In this document: one piece after another, positions 8,828-17,262 of the stretch
How positions within the stretch are numbered: the stretch's first letter is position 1
How the letters are laid out: each line of letters begins with the position of its first letter
NCBI GenBank assembly: GCA_900542295.1
Contig: UQNJ01000005.1
Location: 1 to 64,000 of the forward strand
Length of the DNA: 64,000 nt
Direction of reading: 5' to 3'
From: an uncultured Eubacteriales bacterium
GTDB lineage: Bacteria > Bacillota > Clostridia > Peptostreptococcales > Anaerovoracaceae
Notes under the pieces: generated by a model
The model's database searches: none
What the model saw: the letters and a program-made list of their open reading frames with translations, nothing else
Told to the model about the DNA's origin: nothing
Program-made: the position numbers and the translations under genes

Positions 8828-9988
8828 TTATTTTCTTGCCGGTTTCTGTCCGTAATATTGATAATAACAGACTTCCTTCCGACCGTTAAAAAGCTTTCGC
8901 CTGCGATCTGCCGGCCTTGCAAAAGCCTTTTCTTCTATGGTCTTGTCTGATGTTATTGCAAACATGGACCATGTGGGATTGTCTTTTAAAAATTTATTGA
9001 ATCCCGAATACAATCTGTCTATGGATTTACGGTCCCCGATTCTCTCGCCGTAAGGAGGATTTGTTATTATGATACCCCCTTCTTCGTTTCCATCAGGTAC
9101 AAGAGCTGACAATTCACAAAGCTTGCCGCTGTCTGCCTGTCTGAATGTGATATCATCGAGAACTCCGGCTTCTGCTGCATTTTCAATGGCCGATTGAATC
9201 GCTTTTTTATCTGTATCGTAGGCGTATATTTTAAGCGGTGTATCCCAATCTATATCCTCGAATGCTTTTTTCCTTTCTTCTTTCCAAAGTGCTTTAGGTA
9301 TTGCTTCCCAGCCCTCTGCTGCAAATTCACGGCTAACTCCCGGTGCTATATTCCTCCCTATCATAGCAGCCTCTATCGGTATCGTTCCCGAACCGCAGCA
9401 CGTATCGACAAGAACTCTGTCTTTGTTCCAGAATGACAGAGTTATCATTGCTGCTGCAAGCGTTTCTTTTATGGGAGCAACAACTGCATTTTGCCTGTAT
9501 CCTCTCTTGTGCAGACTCGGACCTGTAGTATCTAAAGTAACCGTCACTCTATCCTTTAAAAGAGCCACCTTTATATCGTAAAGAGCTCCTGTCTTTTCAA
9601 AGTAGTCTATAGCATAAGTTTCTTTCAATTTTTCTATTATCGCCTTTTCCGCAACAGATTGACATGCGGGTACACTAAAAAGCTTGGATTTTACCGAAGA
9701 ACCGTTTACTATGAATTTGCCGTCAGGCGGTATCCACTCCTCCCATGCTATGGCCTTTATCTGCTGAAACAGGTCTTCAAACTCAAGTGCTTCAAACTCT
9801 GCCATTTTTATCTGTACCCGGTCTGCGCATCTCAAGCATATATTTGCTCTTGCTATGGCTCTTTCATCTCCTAAAAAGGTTATTTTTCCGTCTTCGGATT
9901 TTAATATTCTGTAGCCTAACTTTTCTATCTCCCGTTTCACAGGAGCCTCAAGGCCGAAGGTTACTGCTGCTATAAGTTCAAGTTTCAT
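8828..9988 (-). CDS. THUMP-domain class I SAM-dependent RNA methyltransferase
   Basis: COG0116-type methyltransferase (RlmL N-terminal-half / YpsC family) that makes an N2-methylguanosine in 23S rRNA or a related RNA. An N-terminal ferredoxin-like plus THUMP region (about residues 1-150) precedes a Rossmann methyltransferase. The SAM motif is LVDTCCGSGTIPIEA and the catalytic motif is TNPPYGERIGDR. The 386-residue length fits the single-domain family, not the long RlmKL fusion. GGAG precedes the ATG. Exact target base not assignable from sequence. Confidence 0.88.
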   Translation of the reverse strand: MKLELIAAVTFGLEAPVKREIEKLGYRILKSEDGKITFLGDERAIARANICLRCADRVQIKMAEFEALEFEDLFQQIKAIAWEEWIPPDGKFIVNGSSVKSKLFSVPACQSVAEKAIIEKLKETYAIDYFEKTGALYDIKVALLKDRVTVTLDTTGPSLHKRGYRQNAVVAPIKETLAAAMITLSFWNKDRVLVDTCCGSGTIPIEAAMIGRNIAPGVSREFAAEGWEAIPKALWKEERKKAFEDIDWDTPLKIYAYDTDKKAIQSAIENAAEAGVLDDITFRQADSGKLCELSALVPDGNEEGGIIITNPPYGERIGDRKSIDRLYSGFNKFLKDNPTWSMFAITSDKTIEEKAFARPADRRRKLFNGRKEVCYYQYYGQKPARK

Positions 9989-10030
9989 TATGTTTTTCTC
10001 CGCCTAATATAATACTGCAAGTAAAAGAAA

Positions 10031-10068
10031 GCAGCCTCCCGTTGCTGCGCCGCCGAAACCGAGGCTGC
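10031..10068 (-). terminator. Terminator of mreB-like gene
   Basis: GCAGCCTC (10031-10038) pairs with GAGGCTGC (10061-10068). On the minus strand TTTCTTTT follows. The loop is GC-rich. Confidence 0.7.
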
Positions 10069-10092
10069 GCCGTCTGAGACTGCCGCTTAATT

Positions 10093-11115
10093 TTAAAGAT
10101 AAGGTTCTCTCTTGTTGAGGTAATTGCTCTTAAGAGAGTCCAGTTCATTGAGAGCCTTGCCGGTTCCCACTGCCACACAGGACTTAGGGTCCTCAGCGAT
10201 AATTACCTTTATACCTGTCCTGTTTTCTATTCTCTTGTCTATACCGTACATAAGTGCTCCGCCTCCGGTTATAACAATTCCGGAATTGCTGATATCAGCT
10301 GCCAGCTCAGGTGGAGTTCTCTCCAAAACATTGTGTACAGCCTCGCATATTTCATGGAGCGGTTCTTCAAGCGCCTCCATGATTTCTTCTGAAGACACCT
10401 CTACACTCTTCGGGAGTCCTGTAACAAGGTCACGCCCTCTGCATTCTCTTGTTATCGCCTCTTCTCTCGGAAATGCTGTCCCGATAGTAAGTTTAAGTTC
10501 TTCTGCCGTTCTCTCTCCTATATAAAGCTTATGAGCCTTTCTCATGTACTTGATGATAGCCTCATCAAATTTATCGCCCGCCATTTTTACAGATGAGCTC
10601 GCAACGATTCCACCCAGTGAAATAACTGCAATATCCGTAGTTCCTCCACCTATGTCTATTACCATTGCCCCATCCGGCTTGCTTATGTCAAGGCCTGCTC
10701 CTATAGCTGCCGCTACCGGTTCTTCCATCAGGAATACGTCTTTGCCTCCTGCCTGCTCCGCTGCTTCACGAACAGCTCTTTTTTCTACTTCCGTAACTCC
10801 GCTTGGCACACACACCATGATTCTCGGCTTGAAAAATCTGCCGTTTCCACAAGTCTTTCTTATGAAATATTTTAACATTCTCTCGGTGATATCATAGTCG
10901 GAAACCACTCCGTCTCTAAGCGGTCTTATAGCTACGATATTTGACGGCGTTCTGCCAAGCATCTGCCTTGCTTCTTCCCCCACTGCAAGAATTTCGTCTG
11001 TATCATTGTTTATAGCTACTACAGACGGCTCGTTGAGGACAATCCCTTTCCCTTTTATATATACTAAAACATTAGCTGTTCCCAAGTCTATGCCCACTTC
11101 GTTCGCAAATCCCAT
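10093..11115 (-). CDS. mreB: Rod-shape actin homologue MreB/Mbl
   Basis: Actin-fold ATPase that forms membrane-associated filaments guiding lateral wall synthesis. The phosphate-1 loop IDLGTANVLVYIKGKG, the MVIDIGGGTTDIAV phosphate-2 loop and the adenosine motif ITGGGALMYG are all present. A longer frame starts at 11142, but AGGAG is well spaced only for ATG 11115 (MGFANEVGI), giving 340 residues, the family norm. No mreC or mreD follows, so this looks like a stand-alone paralogue (Mbl or MreBH type) or a separated mreB. Its own terminator follows. Confidence 0.92.
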   Translation of the reverse strand: MGFANEVGIDLGTANVLVYIKGKGIVLNEPSVVAINNDTDEILAVGEEARQMLGRTPSNIVAIRPLRDGVVSDYDITERMLKYFIRKTCGNGRFFKPRIMVCVPSGVTEVEKRAVREAAEQAGGKDVFLMEEPVAAAIGAGLDISKPDGAMVIDIGGGTTDIAVISLGGIVASSSVKMAGDKFDEAIIKYMRKAHKLYIGERTAEELKLTIGTAFPREEAITRECRGRDLVTGLPKSVEVSSEEIMEALEEPLHEICEAVHNVLERTPPELAADISNSGIVITGGGALMYGIDKRIENRTGIKVIIAEDPKSCVAVGTGKALNELDSLKSNYLNKREPYL

Positions 11116-11286
11116 ATACATTCTCCTTTTCTCAAAAATCAATACATCTCTGTTTTATCATTTACATTTCTCAAAACATTATATATAAAAATTTCAATTT
11201 TTTCAATTTGTTTAGAAGAATTGTATGTGAAATTTTAATATAATTTACTTTTTTGAAAGATAAAAGCACAAAACTGTTACATAAAA

Positions 11287-11320
11287 AACATTTCCCCGAC
11301 CAATTAAGTAGGGAAATGTT
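11287..11320 (-). terminator. Terminator of acyl-CoA synthetase gene
   Basis: AACATTTCCC (11287-11296) pairs with GGGAAATGTT (11311-11320), with a T-run on the minus strand. Confidence 0.85.
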
Positions 11321-11347
11321 CTTCTAAGACATCAAGCATATAGTTTT

Positions 11348-13150
11348 TTACATCTTCTTATTGCTTTCTGCAAATCGTTTTATCTTCTTACTTGTATTTT
11401 TTTCAAATTCTTCGTGACGCAGCGAAACCTTCTTTATTTTCTTAAACATAGGAAGGTCTTCATTTATCTTATCTACTTCTTTCCACAAAAGTGCTTTTAT
11501 CTGCTCGTCATCTGCGTCTTTTCCTATAGCCTCTTCAACTTCCTCAAGGTCTGGTATTATTGCAGCCACAATAGTTATATCGCCTGACTTTTCATCTTCG
11601 GCTCCCCATACCATTGATTCTGAAATGTATTTACTTTTAGACAGATAATATTCCAGTTCTTCCGGGAATACATTTTTTCCGTTGGAAGCTATTATTACAT
11701 TCTTTTTTCTTCCCGTTATATATATGAATTTTTCTTCATCAATATAGCCCTGGTCCCCCGTATAAAACCATCCGTCTTTTATAACCTTTGCCGTTTCTTC
11801 CGGATTCTTATAGTATCCAAGCATAACATTGTCTCCCTTAAGGCAGATTTCTCCGATACCATCTTCGTCTTTGTCTTCTATCTTAACATCCATACCGGGC
11901 AGTATATGTCCTACGGAAGCGTTTCTCATGTATTTATGCTGATCCGGGTTCAAAGCTCCCATAGGGGCACATTCGCTTAAGCCGTATCCTTGAACGGCTA
12001 TAAATCCAAGATCGTTGAAGAACTGTAAAATTGCAGGATCTATTGCTGCTCCCCCGGAAATCAACACTCTCATTCTTCCCCCGAAAACTTTAAGGATATC
12101 TTTAAGCAGCTTCTTATTTATATCTATACCTATTTTTTGGGTTACTTTATTAACAGCCATAACCTTTCTTACAAGATTTTCCTTGCCTTGTTTTCTGACA
12201 TTTTTCATTATTGTCTTATACAGTGTTTCAAACAATGCCGGAACACCAAGAAACATTGTAGGTCTGACTTCCGAAAGATTTTTCACTATATATTTAAGAC
12301 CCTCGCAGTAAGCTATGCTCGCCCCCTTATAAAGCGGCATTAGAAAACCGCAGGTTCCTTCATAAGTATGATGAACCGGCAACACTGAAAAGAAAATATC
12401 CCATGTGTGTACCTTCAAAATAGTAGGCGCTATCATTAAGTCAAAGCATATATTCTTGTGTGAAAGCATTACCCCCTTGGCGATTCCCGTAGTTCCGGAT
12501 GTAAACAGCAATTCGCTCATCTCATCGTTTACTATCTTTGCGTCAACAAAGCTTCTGTCTCCTCCGTCAAGCAACATCCTGCCTTCAGATATAAGGCCGC
12601 TATAGCTCAGCACATTGTCAAACTCTTTGCTCCCGTTAAGTTTTATCAAAAGCTCAAGAGACGTTTCTGCGGATTCTTTTATTTCCATAAATCTTTCCGC
12701 ATATTTTTCTGTAAACATTACAGCGGAAACTTCCGCTTCTTTGACCAGCTGCTTGAGTTCGTTTGTACTTAGCTCTTTATCTAAAGGAACTACAATGCCT
12801 GTTCCGCATATTACAGCAAGATAACTCGTTGCCCACTGATAACAGTTTTCACCAATGATTGCTATTCTCTTGCCTTTAAGTCCTTTTGAAATCAGCGCTG
12901 TTCCCAAAGCATTAACCGTATCCAGAGTTTCTTTATAAGTGATACTTCTGTATGGTTCATCTTTTGCGAATTTCTGCATAAAGGCGACATTATCTCCATA
13001 AAGCTTTACGCTGGACACAAGCATATCTTTCAAATCGGTAATAGGTCTGCTCTCTTTATAAACAACATACTTGTCACTGCTGGTTGTAAGGTCTTTTATT
13101 ACCTTGTCGGCCCATGCCTTTTCTGCATTTTTTATATCTTCATAACTCAT
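11348..13150 (-). CDS. Long-chain fatty acid-CoA ligase (AMP-binding)
   Basis: Adenylate-forming enzyme activating a fatty acid with ATP and CoA. The P-loop-like LLFTSGTTGIAKGVMLSH is near residue 220. Other core motifs include VQGYGLSECAP (A5), YTGDQGYIDEE (A7) and GRKKNVIIASNGKNVFPEE (A8). The C-terminal catalytic lysine region is KNTSKKIKRF. Length 600 and gene order along the chain fit the FadD/LC-FACS family. GGAGG precedes the ATG. It is monocistronic with its own terminator. Acyl chain preference cannot be read from sequence. Confidence 0.9.
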   Translation of the reverse strand: MSYEDIKNAEKAWADKVIKDLTTSSDKYVVYKESRPITDLKDMLVSSVKLYGDNVAFMQKFAKDEPYRSITYKETLDTVNALGTALISKGLKGKRIAIIGENCYQWATSYLAVICGTGIVVPLDKELSTNELKQLVKEAEVSAVMFTEKYAERFMEIKESAETSLELLIKLNGSKEFDNVLSYSGLISEGRMLLDGGDRSFVDAKIVNDEMSELLFTSGTTGIAKGVMLSHKNICFDLMIAPTILKVHTWDIFFSVLPVHHTYEGTCGFLMPLYKGASIAYCEGLKYIVKNLSEVRPTMFLGVPALFETLYKTIMKNVRKQGKENLVRKVMAVNKVTQKIGIDINKKLLKDILKVFGGRMRVLISGGAAIDPAILQFFNDLGFIAVQGYGLSECAPMGALNPDQHKYMRNASVGHILPGMDVKIEDKDEDGIGEICLKGDNVMLGYYKNPEETAKVIKDGWFYTGDQGYIDEEKFIYITGRKKNVIIASNGKNVFPEELEYYLSKSKYISESMVWGAEDEKSGDITIVAAIIPDLEEVEEAIGKDADDEQIKALLWKEVDKINEDLPMFKKIKKVSLRHEEFEKNTSKKIKRFAESNKKM

Positions 13151-13222
13151 AATCTCAACTTTCCTCCAAATTTCATGTAGTTTTCAATACCAGATTACCA
13201 TGTGTTGATAACAATGTCAATC

Positions 13223-13251
13223 TTTACATAACCTTAATGCTGTGATAAAAT
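13223..13251 (+). promoter_or_regulatory. Promoter of the DUF1836 gene
   Basis: TTTACA (13223-13228), 17 bp, TAAAAT (13246-13251). The position supports translation starting at 13281, because the upstream GTG at 13242 would lie before the transcript start. Confidence 0.7.
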
Positions 13252-13280
13252 ATATTAAAATCTTAATGGAGATTGGCAAA

Positions 13281-13790
13281 ATGACTAAAGAGAACACAGA
13301 TAAAAATACTTTCCTTGATACTTTTCACATTCCTCGTTGGGACGAGCTTCCTGCCATAGACCTTTATATGGATCAGGTTATTTCTTTTACCCGCTCGTCT
13401 TTCGGTGAATTTTTTGGTTCCAAGAGAGTTCCACCTTTAACCAAAAGTATGGTAAACAATTATGTGAAGGCTCGTATTATCGATCCTCCCGTAAACAAAA
13501 AATACAGCCGGCTTTCAATGGCTATGGTTATAGTTGTCTATATACTCAAGGTCTGTTACTCTACAGAAGAAATCAGAAAACTGATCGATATAGGGCTTAG
13601 CCTCCCAAGTAATCCCACAACCTACAACAGATTCTGTGAAGCGGTTGAGCATGCTGTCCAAGCAGTCTTTTCCGGTTCAATTCATGTCGAAAACCTTAAG
13701 GAAAGAGGCCGTGAAAAAAGATATCTTGTAGATAATTTTGCTCTTTCTTTCGCATGTAAGCTCTATGTTCAGTCTATAATCAACGACTGA
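13281..13790 (+). CDS. DUF1836 domain-containing protein
   Basis: A 169-residue cytoplasmic protein of the DUF1836 family, common in Firmicutes. The region LPAIDLYMDQVISF...LTKSMVNNYVKARII is its hallmark and resembles a MerR-like winged helix, including the VNKKYSRLSMAMVIVVYILK segment. A DNA-binding role is plausible but unproven. Start at ATG 13281 is chosen for GGAG at proper spacing and for the promoter position. It is a single-gene unit between the acyl-CoA synthetase and trpB, followed by a hairpin. Confidence 0.82.
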   Translation: MTKENTDKNTFLDTFHIPRWDELPAIDLYMDQVISFTRSSFGEFFGSKRVPPLTKSMVNNYVKARIIDPPVNKKYSRLSMAMVIVVYILKVCYSTEEIRKLIDIGLSLPSNPTTYNRFCEAVEHAVQAVFSGSIHVENLKERGREKRYLVDNFALSFACKLYVQSIIND

Positions 13791-13809
13791 TCCTTTGCAC
13801 GAACTTAAA

Positions 13810-13868
13810 AAGGTTCCGTATCATATGCCTGAGGTGCAAATGCTGCCCGGCTTTCGTTACAGAACCTT
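13810..13868. terminator. Hairpin between convergent DUF1836 gene and trpB
   Basis: AAGGTTC (13810-13816) pairs with GAACCTT (13862-13868), extended by GTA/TAC past one mismatch. The loop is about 37 bases and a T-rich tail follows on the plus strand. Confidence 0.6.
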
Positions 13869-13877
13869 ATTTTTATT

Positions 13878-15266
13878 TTATAATTTTATTTCCGGAACTT
13901 CCGGCAGCTTGTCAAAGCTTTTTTGAAGTTCCTCATCCGTAGGAATATAGTCTTTCATAGTTCCGTTATTGTAATTCTCATATGCCTTGAGATCGAAATA
14001 TCCTGTTCCCGTCAATCCGAAAAGGATTGTCTTTTCCTCCCCGGTTTCTCTGCACTTTAAGGCTTCATCCACGGCAGCCTTTATAGCATGGCTGCTCTCC
14101 GGAGCCGGAAGAATTCCTTCAACTTTTGCAAACTCAACGGCAGCTTTAAATACTTCGGTCTGCTCAACGCTGCGTGCTTCCATGAATCCCTGATCATACA
14201 GCTCGGATAAAATCGAGCTCATACCATGGTATCTGAGCCCTCCTGCATGATTAGCCGACGGTATAAAACTGCTTCCTACGGTATACATTTTGGAAAGCGG
14301 ACATACCATACCTGTATCACAAAAATCATATGCATATCTGCCTCTTGTAAGACTTGGACATGATGCCGGTTCTACGGCTATAATCCTGTAATCTGCCTCT
14401 CCTCTCAGTTTTTCCCCCATAAAAGGAGCAATAAGTCCTCCAAGGTTTGAGCCGCCTCCCGCACATCCTATTATAATATCAGGCTTTATATCGTATTTAT
14501 CCATTGCTATTTTGGCTTCAAGTCCTATGATACTCTGATGAAGCATTACCTGAGAAAGAACACTTCCAAGCACATATCTGTACCCTTCTTTAGCTGTAGC
14601 AGCCTCAACAGCCTCTGAAATCGCACATCCAAGACTTCCTGTAGTTCCGGGATGTTCTCTTAATATTTTTTTGCCAACTTCTGTTGTTTCTGACGGCGAA
14701 GGAGTAACTGATGCGCCGTAAGTCCTCATAACCTCTCGTCTGAACGGTTTCTGCTCATATGAAACTTTAACCATATAGACATTACAATCAAGTCTCAGGT
14801 ATGCACATGCCATCGACAGTGCCGTTCCCCACTGACCTGCTCCTGTTTCGGTTGTAACACCTTTGAGCCCCTGGTTCTTGGCATAGTATGCCTGAGCTAT
14901 TGCAGAATTAAGCTTATGACTTCCGCTGGTATTGTTTCCTTCAAATTTATAATAAATTTTTGCGGGAGTCTGCAATTTTTCTTCAAGGCAATATGCACGA
15001 ACAAGGGGAGAGGGACGATACATTTTATAAAAATCTCTTATTTCCTGCGGTATATCAAAATATGCGGTAGTATCATCCAATTCCTGCTTAACCAATTCTT
15101 TGCAGAACACATGCTCAAGTTCATCGGCAGTCATCGGCTTAAAAGTCTCCGGATTAAGCAGCGGTGCAGGTTTTTTCTTCATGTCCGCACGAACATTATA
15201 ATACTGCTTCGGCATTTCGTTTTCCTTTAAATAAATCTTGTAAGGTATCTTGTTTTGTTCTTTCAT
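13878..15266 (-). CDS. trpB: Stand-alone tryptophan synthase beta subunit, TrpB2 type
   Basis: PLP enzyme joining indole and serine to make tryptophan. It is the long TrpB2 form (462 residues, with an N-terminal extension). The PLP lysine is in SGSHKLNSA and the phosphate-binding loop is GCAGGGSNLGG. No trpA is adjacent, so free indole is the likely substrate, for example from uptake or salvage. AGGAG serves ATG 15266 rather than the ORF start at 15284. Transcription is controlled by a T-box leader with a UGG specifier, direct evidence that the cell uses it to restore charged tRNA-Trp. Confidence 0.93.
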   Translation of the reverse strand: MKEQNKIPYKIYLKENEMPKQYYNVRADMKKKPAPLLNPETFKPMTADELEHVFCKELVKQELDDTTAYFDIPQEIRDFYKMYRPSPLVRAYCLEEKLQTPAKIYYKFEGNNTSGSHKLNSAIAQAYYAKNQGLKGVTTETGAGQWGTALSMACAYLRLDCNVYMVKVSYEQKPFRREVMRTYGASVTPSPSETTEVGKKILREHPGTTGSLGCAISEAVEAATAKEGYRYVLGSVLSQVMLHQSIIGLEAKIAMDKYDIKPDIIIGCAGGGSNLGGLIAPFMGEKLRGEADYRIIAVEPASCPSLTRGRYAYDFCDTGMVCPLSKMYTVGSSFIPSANHAGGLRYHGMSSILSELYDQGFMEARSVEQTEVFKAAVEFAKVEGILPAPESSHAIKAAVDEALKCRETGEEKTILFGLTGTGYFDLKAYENYNNGTMKDYIPTDEELQKSFDKLPEVPEIKL

Positions 15267-15334
15267 CGTTTTTCTCCTTTTCAATTAAAATAATTTAATT
15301 GAAGTGCCTCTGCCGGTTAAAGAGTCCCTGTAAC

Positions 15335-15605
15335 AAAAAAACCTGTCCTATATCAAGGACAGGTCATTAGCCTGCGGTACCACCTTGTTTGACTTATTTA
15401 TAACACAAGTCCACCTCTTGCAGAGTGCCATCACACTCCTTTCCACTTACGCAGGAATCTCGTCTCAGATACTAAACTGCCTATACGGATAAACGGTCTT
15501 TCCCCTCGCCCTCAGGAGCCCATTATTCCGATCCGTTATCTGCCCGGCTTTCACCGCCCCGGGTTCGCTGTGAGTGCAGCAATCGGTTTTACTTCTCCTT
15601 CAAAG
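15335..15605 (-). promoter_or_regulatory. T-box riboswitch, Trp specifier
   Basis: The T-box core AAGGTGGTACCGCAG is at 15372-15386 on the minus strand. It is followed by an 8-bp terminator (15341-15348 with 15357-15364) and a seven-base T-run. Stem I base pairs GGAG/CTCC, with CCGAT/ATCGG above. The internal loop has AAGTAAAA on one side and AATAATGGG on the other, which places UGG (15520-15522) in the specifier position. Uncharged tRNA-Trp should promote readthrough into trpB. Confidence 0.9.
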
Positions 15606-15630
15606 GTTTATTATTCACTTTTATAGACTG

Positions 15631-15659
15631 AGTTTAACACCTTATTTGTGTGTTGTCAA
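15631..15659 (-). promoter_or_regulatory. Promoter of the T-box-trpB transcript
   Basis: Perfect TTGACA (15654-15659 complement), 17 bp, TAAACT (15631-15636 complement). Confidence 0.8.
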
Positions 15660-15753
15660 CTATTACTTTTTATTTTTTTGTTATATGTTACAATAAATCC
15701 GCATTTAGTTATTTTTTAAGCTCTGTTTAATCAGCAGCGAAAAGTAATTTATG

Positions 15754-15782
15754 ATGACTTTCTTTCTTTAATAAGATATAAT
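15754..15782 (+). promoter_or_regulatory. Promoter of the GNAT-lysO unit
   Basis: TATAAT at 15777-15782, with ATGACT 17 bp upstream (four of six -35 matches). Confidence 0.55.
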
Positions 15783-15811
15783 TTGAATATATAGCATAAG
15801 GAGGTCTAAAC

Positions 15812-16300
15812 ATGTATATACGAGAAGTTAACATCAGTGATATCGAAAGAATAGGCCAGATAGAAGCTTTAACTTTTCCGCCGGCCGAGGCTGCTTCACC
15901 TGAAACTTTCAGATACAGACTTGATAACTTCCCGGAATATTTTTTTGCGGCTGAAGCTGACGACAAAAAAATCGCAGCTTTTCTTTCCGGCAGACCTGTA
16001 AACATACCTGAAAATTCAGGAGTAATCGACGAGATGTATGAAAGTGACGTTTACCCAGAGGGTGATACTTTTGCAATTCTATCTATAAATACTTCCCCCG
16101 AATTTCAAAACCAAGGTTTTGCATCAGCACTCATCTGCCATGCGATTGATACTGCAAAAAACCTTAAATGCAAACGCATTATACTTGCCTGCAAAGAAGA
16201 AAAGCTATCATTTTATGCTAAGTTCAGTTTTAAAGCACTGGGGCTGTCGGTTTCAACCCACGGCGGAGCCGTGTGGTACGAGATGTATTTAGATTTATAA
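15812..16300 (+). CDS. GNAT family N-acetyltransferase
   Basis: A 162-residue acetyl-CoA-dependent transferase. The acetyl-CoA pyrophosphate loop is seen as QNQGFAS after the beta4 strand AILSINTSPEF, and FYAKFSFKALG is the typical C-terminal motif B. Overall shape resembles the arylalkylamine / YjcF-like N-acetyltransferases. GGAGG precedes the ATG. It sits 20 bases upstream of a lysine-exporter-type gene on the same strand, so the substrate may be an amine or amino acid, but this is inference. Confidence 0.85.
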   Translation: MYIREVNISDIERIGQIEALTFPPAEAASPETFRYRLDNFPEYFFAAEADDKKIAAFLSGRPVNIPENSGVIDEMYESDVYPEGDTFAILSINTSPEFQNQGFASALICHAIDTAKNLKCKRIILACKEEKLSFYAKFSFKALGLSVSTHGGAVWYEMYLDL

Positions 16301-16320
16301 AGATATGAGGTGATTATTTT

Positions 16321-17262
16321 ATGAATGCATATGTGCCTTTCATATGCCTGGCAGCAGGCGCTCTGATAAACTGGAAAGGGCTTCCCGAAGCTGTTTTGAA
16401 GATTTTCGACATCCTTACCAACATGGCTCTTGTTGTTTTGATGCTCGTCATAGGTCTTAATATCGGAATCAGCAGAGAGGTTATGGATAATCTGGGAAAA
16501 ATAGGCTTTAACTGCATAATAATCTCCATCAGTGCAATCCTTTGCAGTGTTATCCTTGTTGTTCTTGCAGAACATACCGTAATGCCTCTAAAAAAAATAC
16601 GGCTTAAGTTGTCCGCCGAACGCCCCGCCTACGAGGAAGAAAAAAATGAGCCTCATTTTTCCGCGCTTATAATAATCATGCCGCTTTGTATTGCAATAGG
16701 TATCCTTTCAGGGAAATTCCTCCTTTCAGAGACAGATGGTCAAATCATAGATGCAACACTTACAGTATCGTTGATTTTTCTGTATACAGGAGTCGGAGTG
16801 AGCATAGGTTCAAACAAAGAAGTTTTTTCTTACATACGAAAACTTGGTTTCAGAATAATCTTTATGCCTGCAGCAATCTTCACAGGCTGCATAGCAGGCG
16901 GTACAATAAGCGGTCTGCTCCTTGGAGTCCCTGTAGAATGGTCTGCCCTTTCGGCAAGCGGAATGGGTTACTACAGCTTAACCGGAGCCTTTCTGACAGA
17001 AAGCTTCGGTGTGGAGGCAGGTACATACGGCTTTATAGTCAATGTCTCCCGTGATGTTTTGACCGTAATACTTCTGCCGCTTCTTTCAAAAATAAGCGAA
17101 GGCAGCCCCATAGCGTCAGGTGCTGCGGGCTGCATGGATACTATGCTTGTTCCCGTAACAAAAGTAGTTGGCCCCGAGCTGGGCATGGTTGCTCTGATAA
17201 GCGGTACTATACTTACTTTTGCAGTTCCGTTCTGGCTTCCTTTAGGAATATATCTGTTTTAA
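16321..17262 (+). CDS. lysO: LysO (DUF340) family lysine exporter-type membrane protein
   Basis: A 313-residue inner-membrane protein with about eight to ten helices in two halves. The conserved SGMGYYSLTGAF motif in the C-terminal half and VIGLNIGIS in the N-terminal half are typical of the LysO/YbjE family, which exports L-lysine. The soluble loop between the halves is charged (PAYEEEKNEPH). GAGGTG precedes the ATG. Its TAA overlaps the stop of the convergent MATE gene by two bases. Function in this organism is inferred from family only. Confidence 0.85.
   Translation: MNAYVPFICLAAGALINWKGLPEAVLKIFDILTNMALVVLMLVIGLNIGISREVMDNLGKIGFNCIIISISAILCSVILVVLAEHTVMPLKKIRLKLSAERPAYEEEKNEPHFSALIIIMPLCIAIGILSGKFLLSETDGQIIDATLTVSLIFLYTGVGVSIGSNKEVFSYIRKLGFRIIFMPAAIFTGCIAGGTISGLLLGVPVEWSALSASGMGYYSLTGAFLTESFGVEAGTYGFIVNVSRDVLTVILLPLLSKISEGSPIASGAAGCMDTMLVPVTKVVGPELGMVALISGTILTFAVPFWLPLGIYLF

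Noticed and set aside
8721..13868. Two long-loop hairpins (8721-8795 and 13810-13868), both with about 37-base loops, as a possible dispersed repeat family
   Set aside because: Stem sequences differ and the loops share only short GC-rich words; intergenic terminators explain both.
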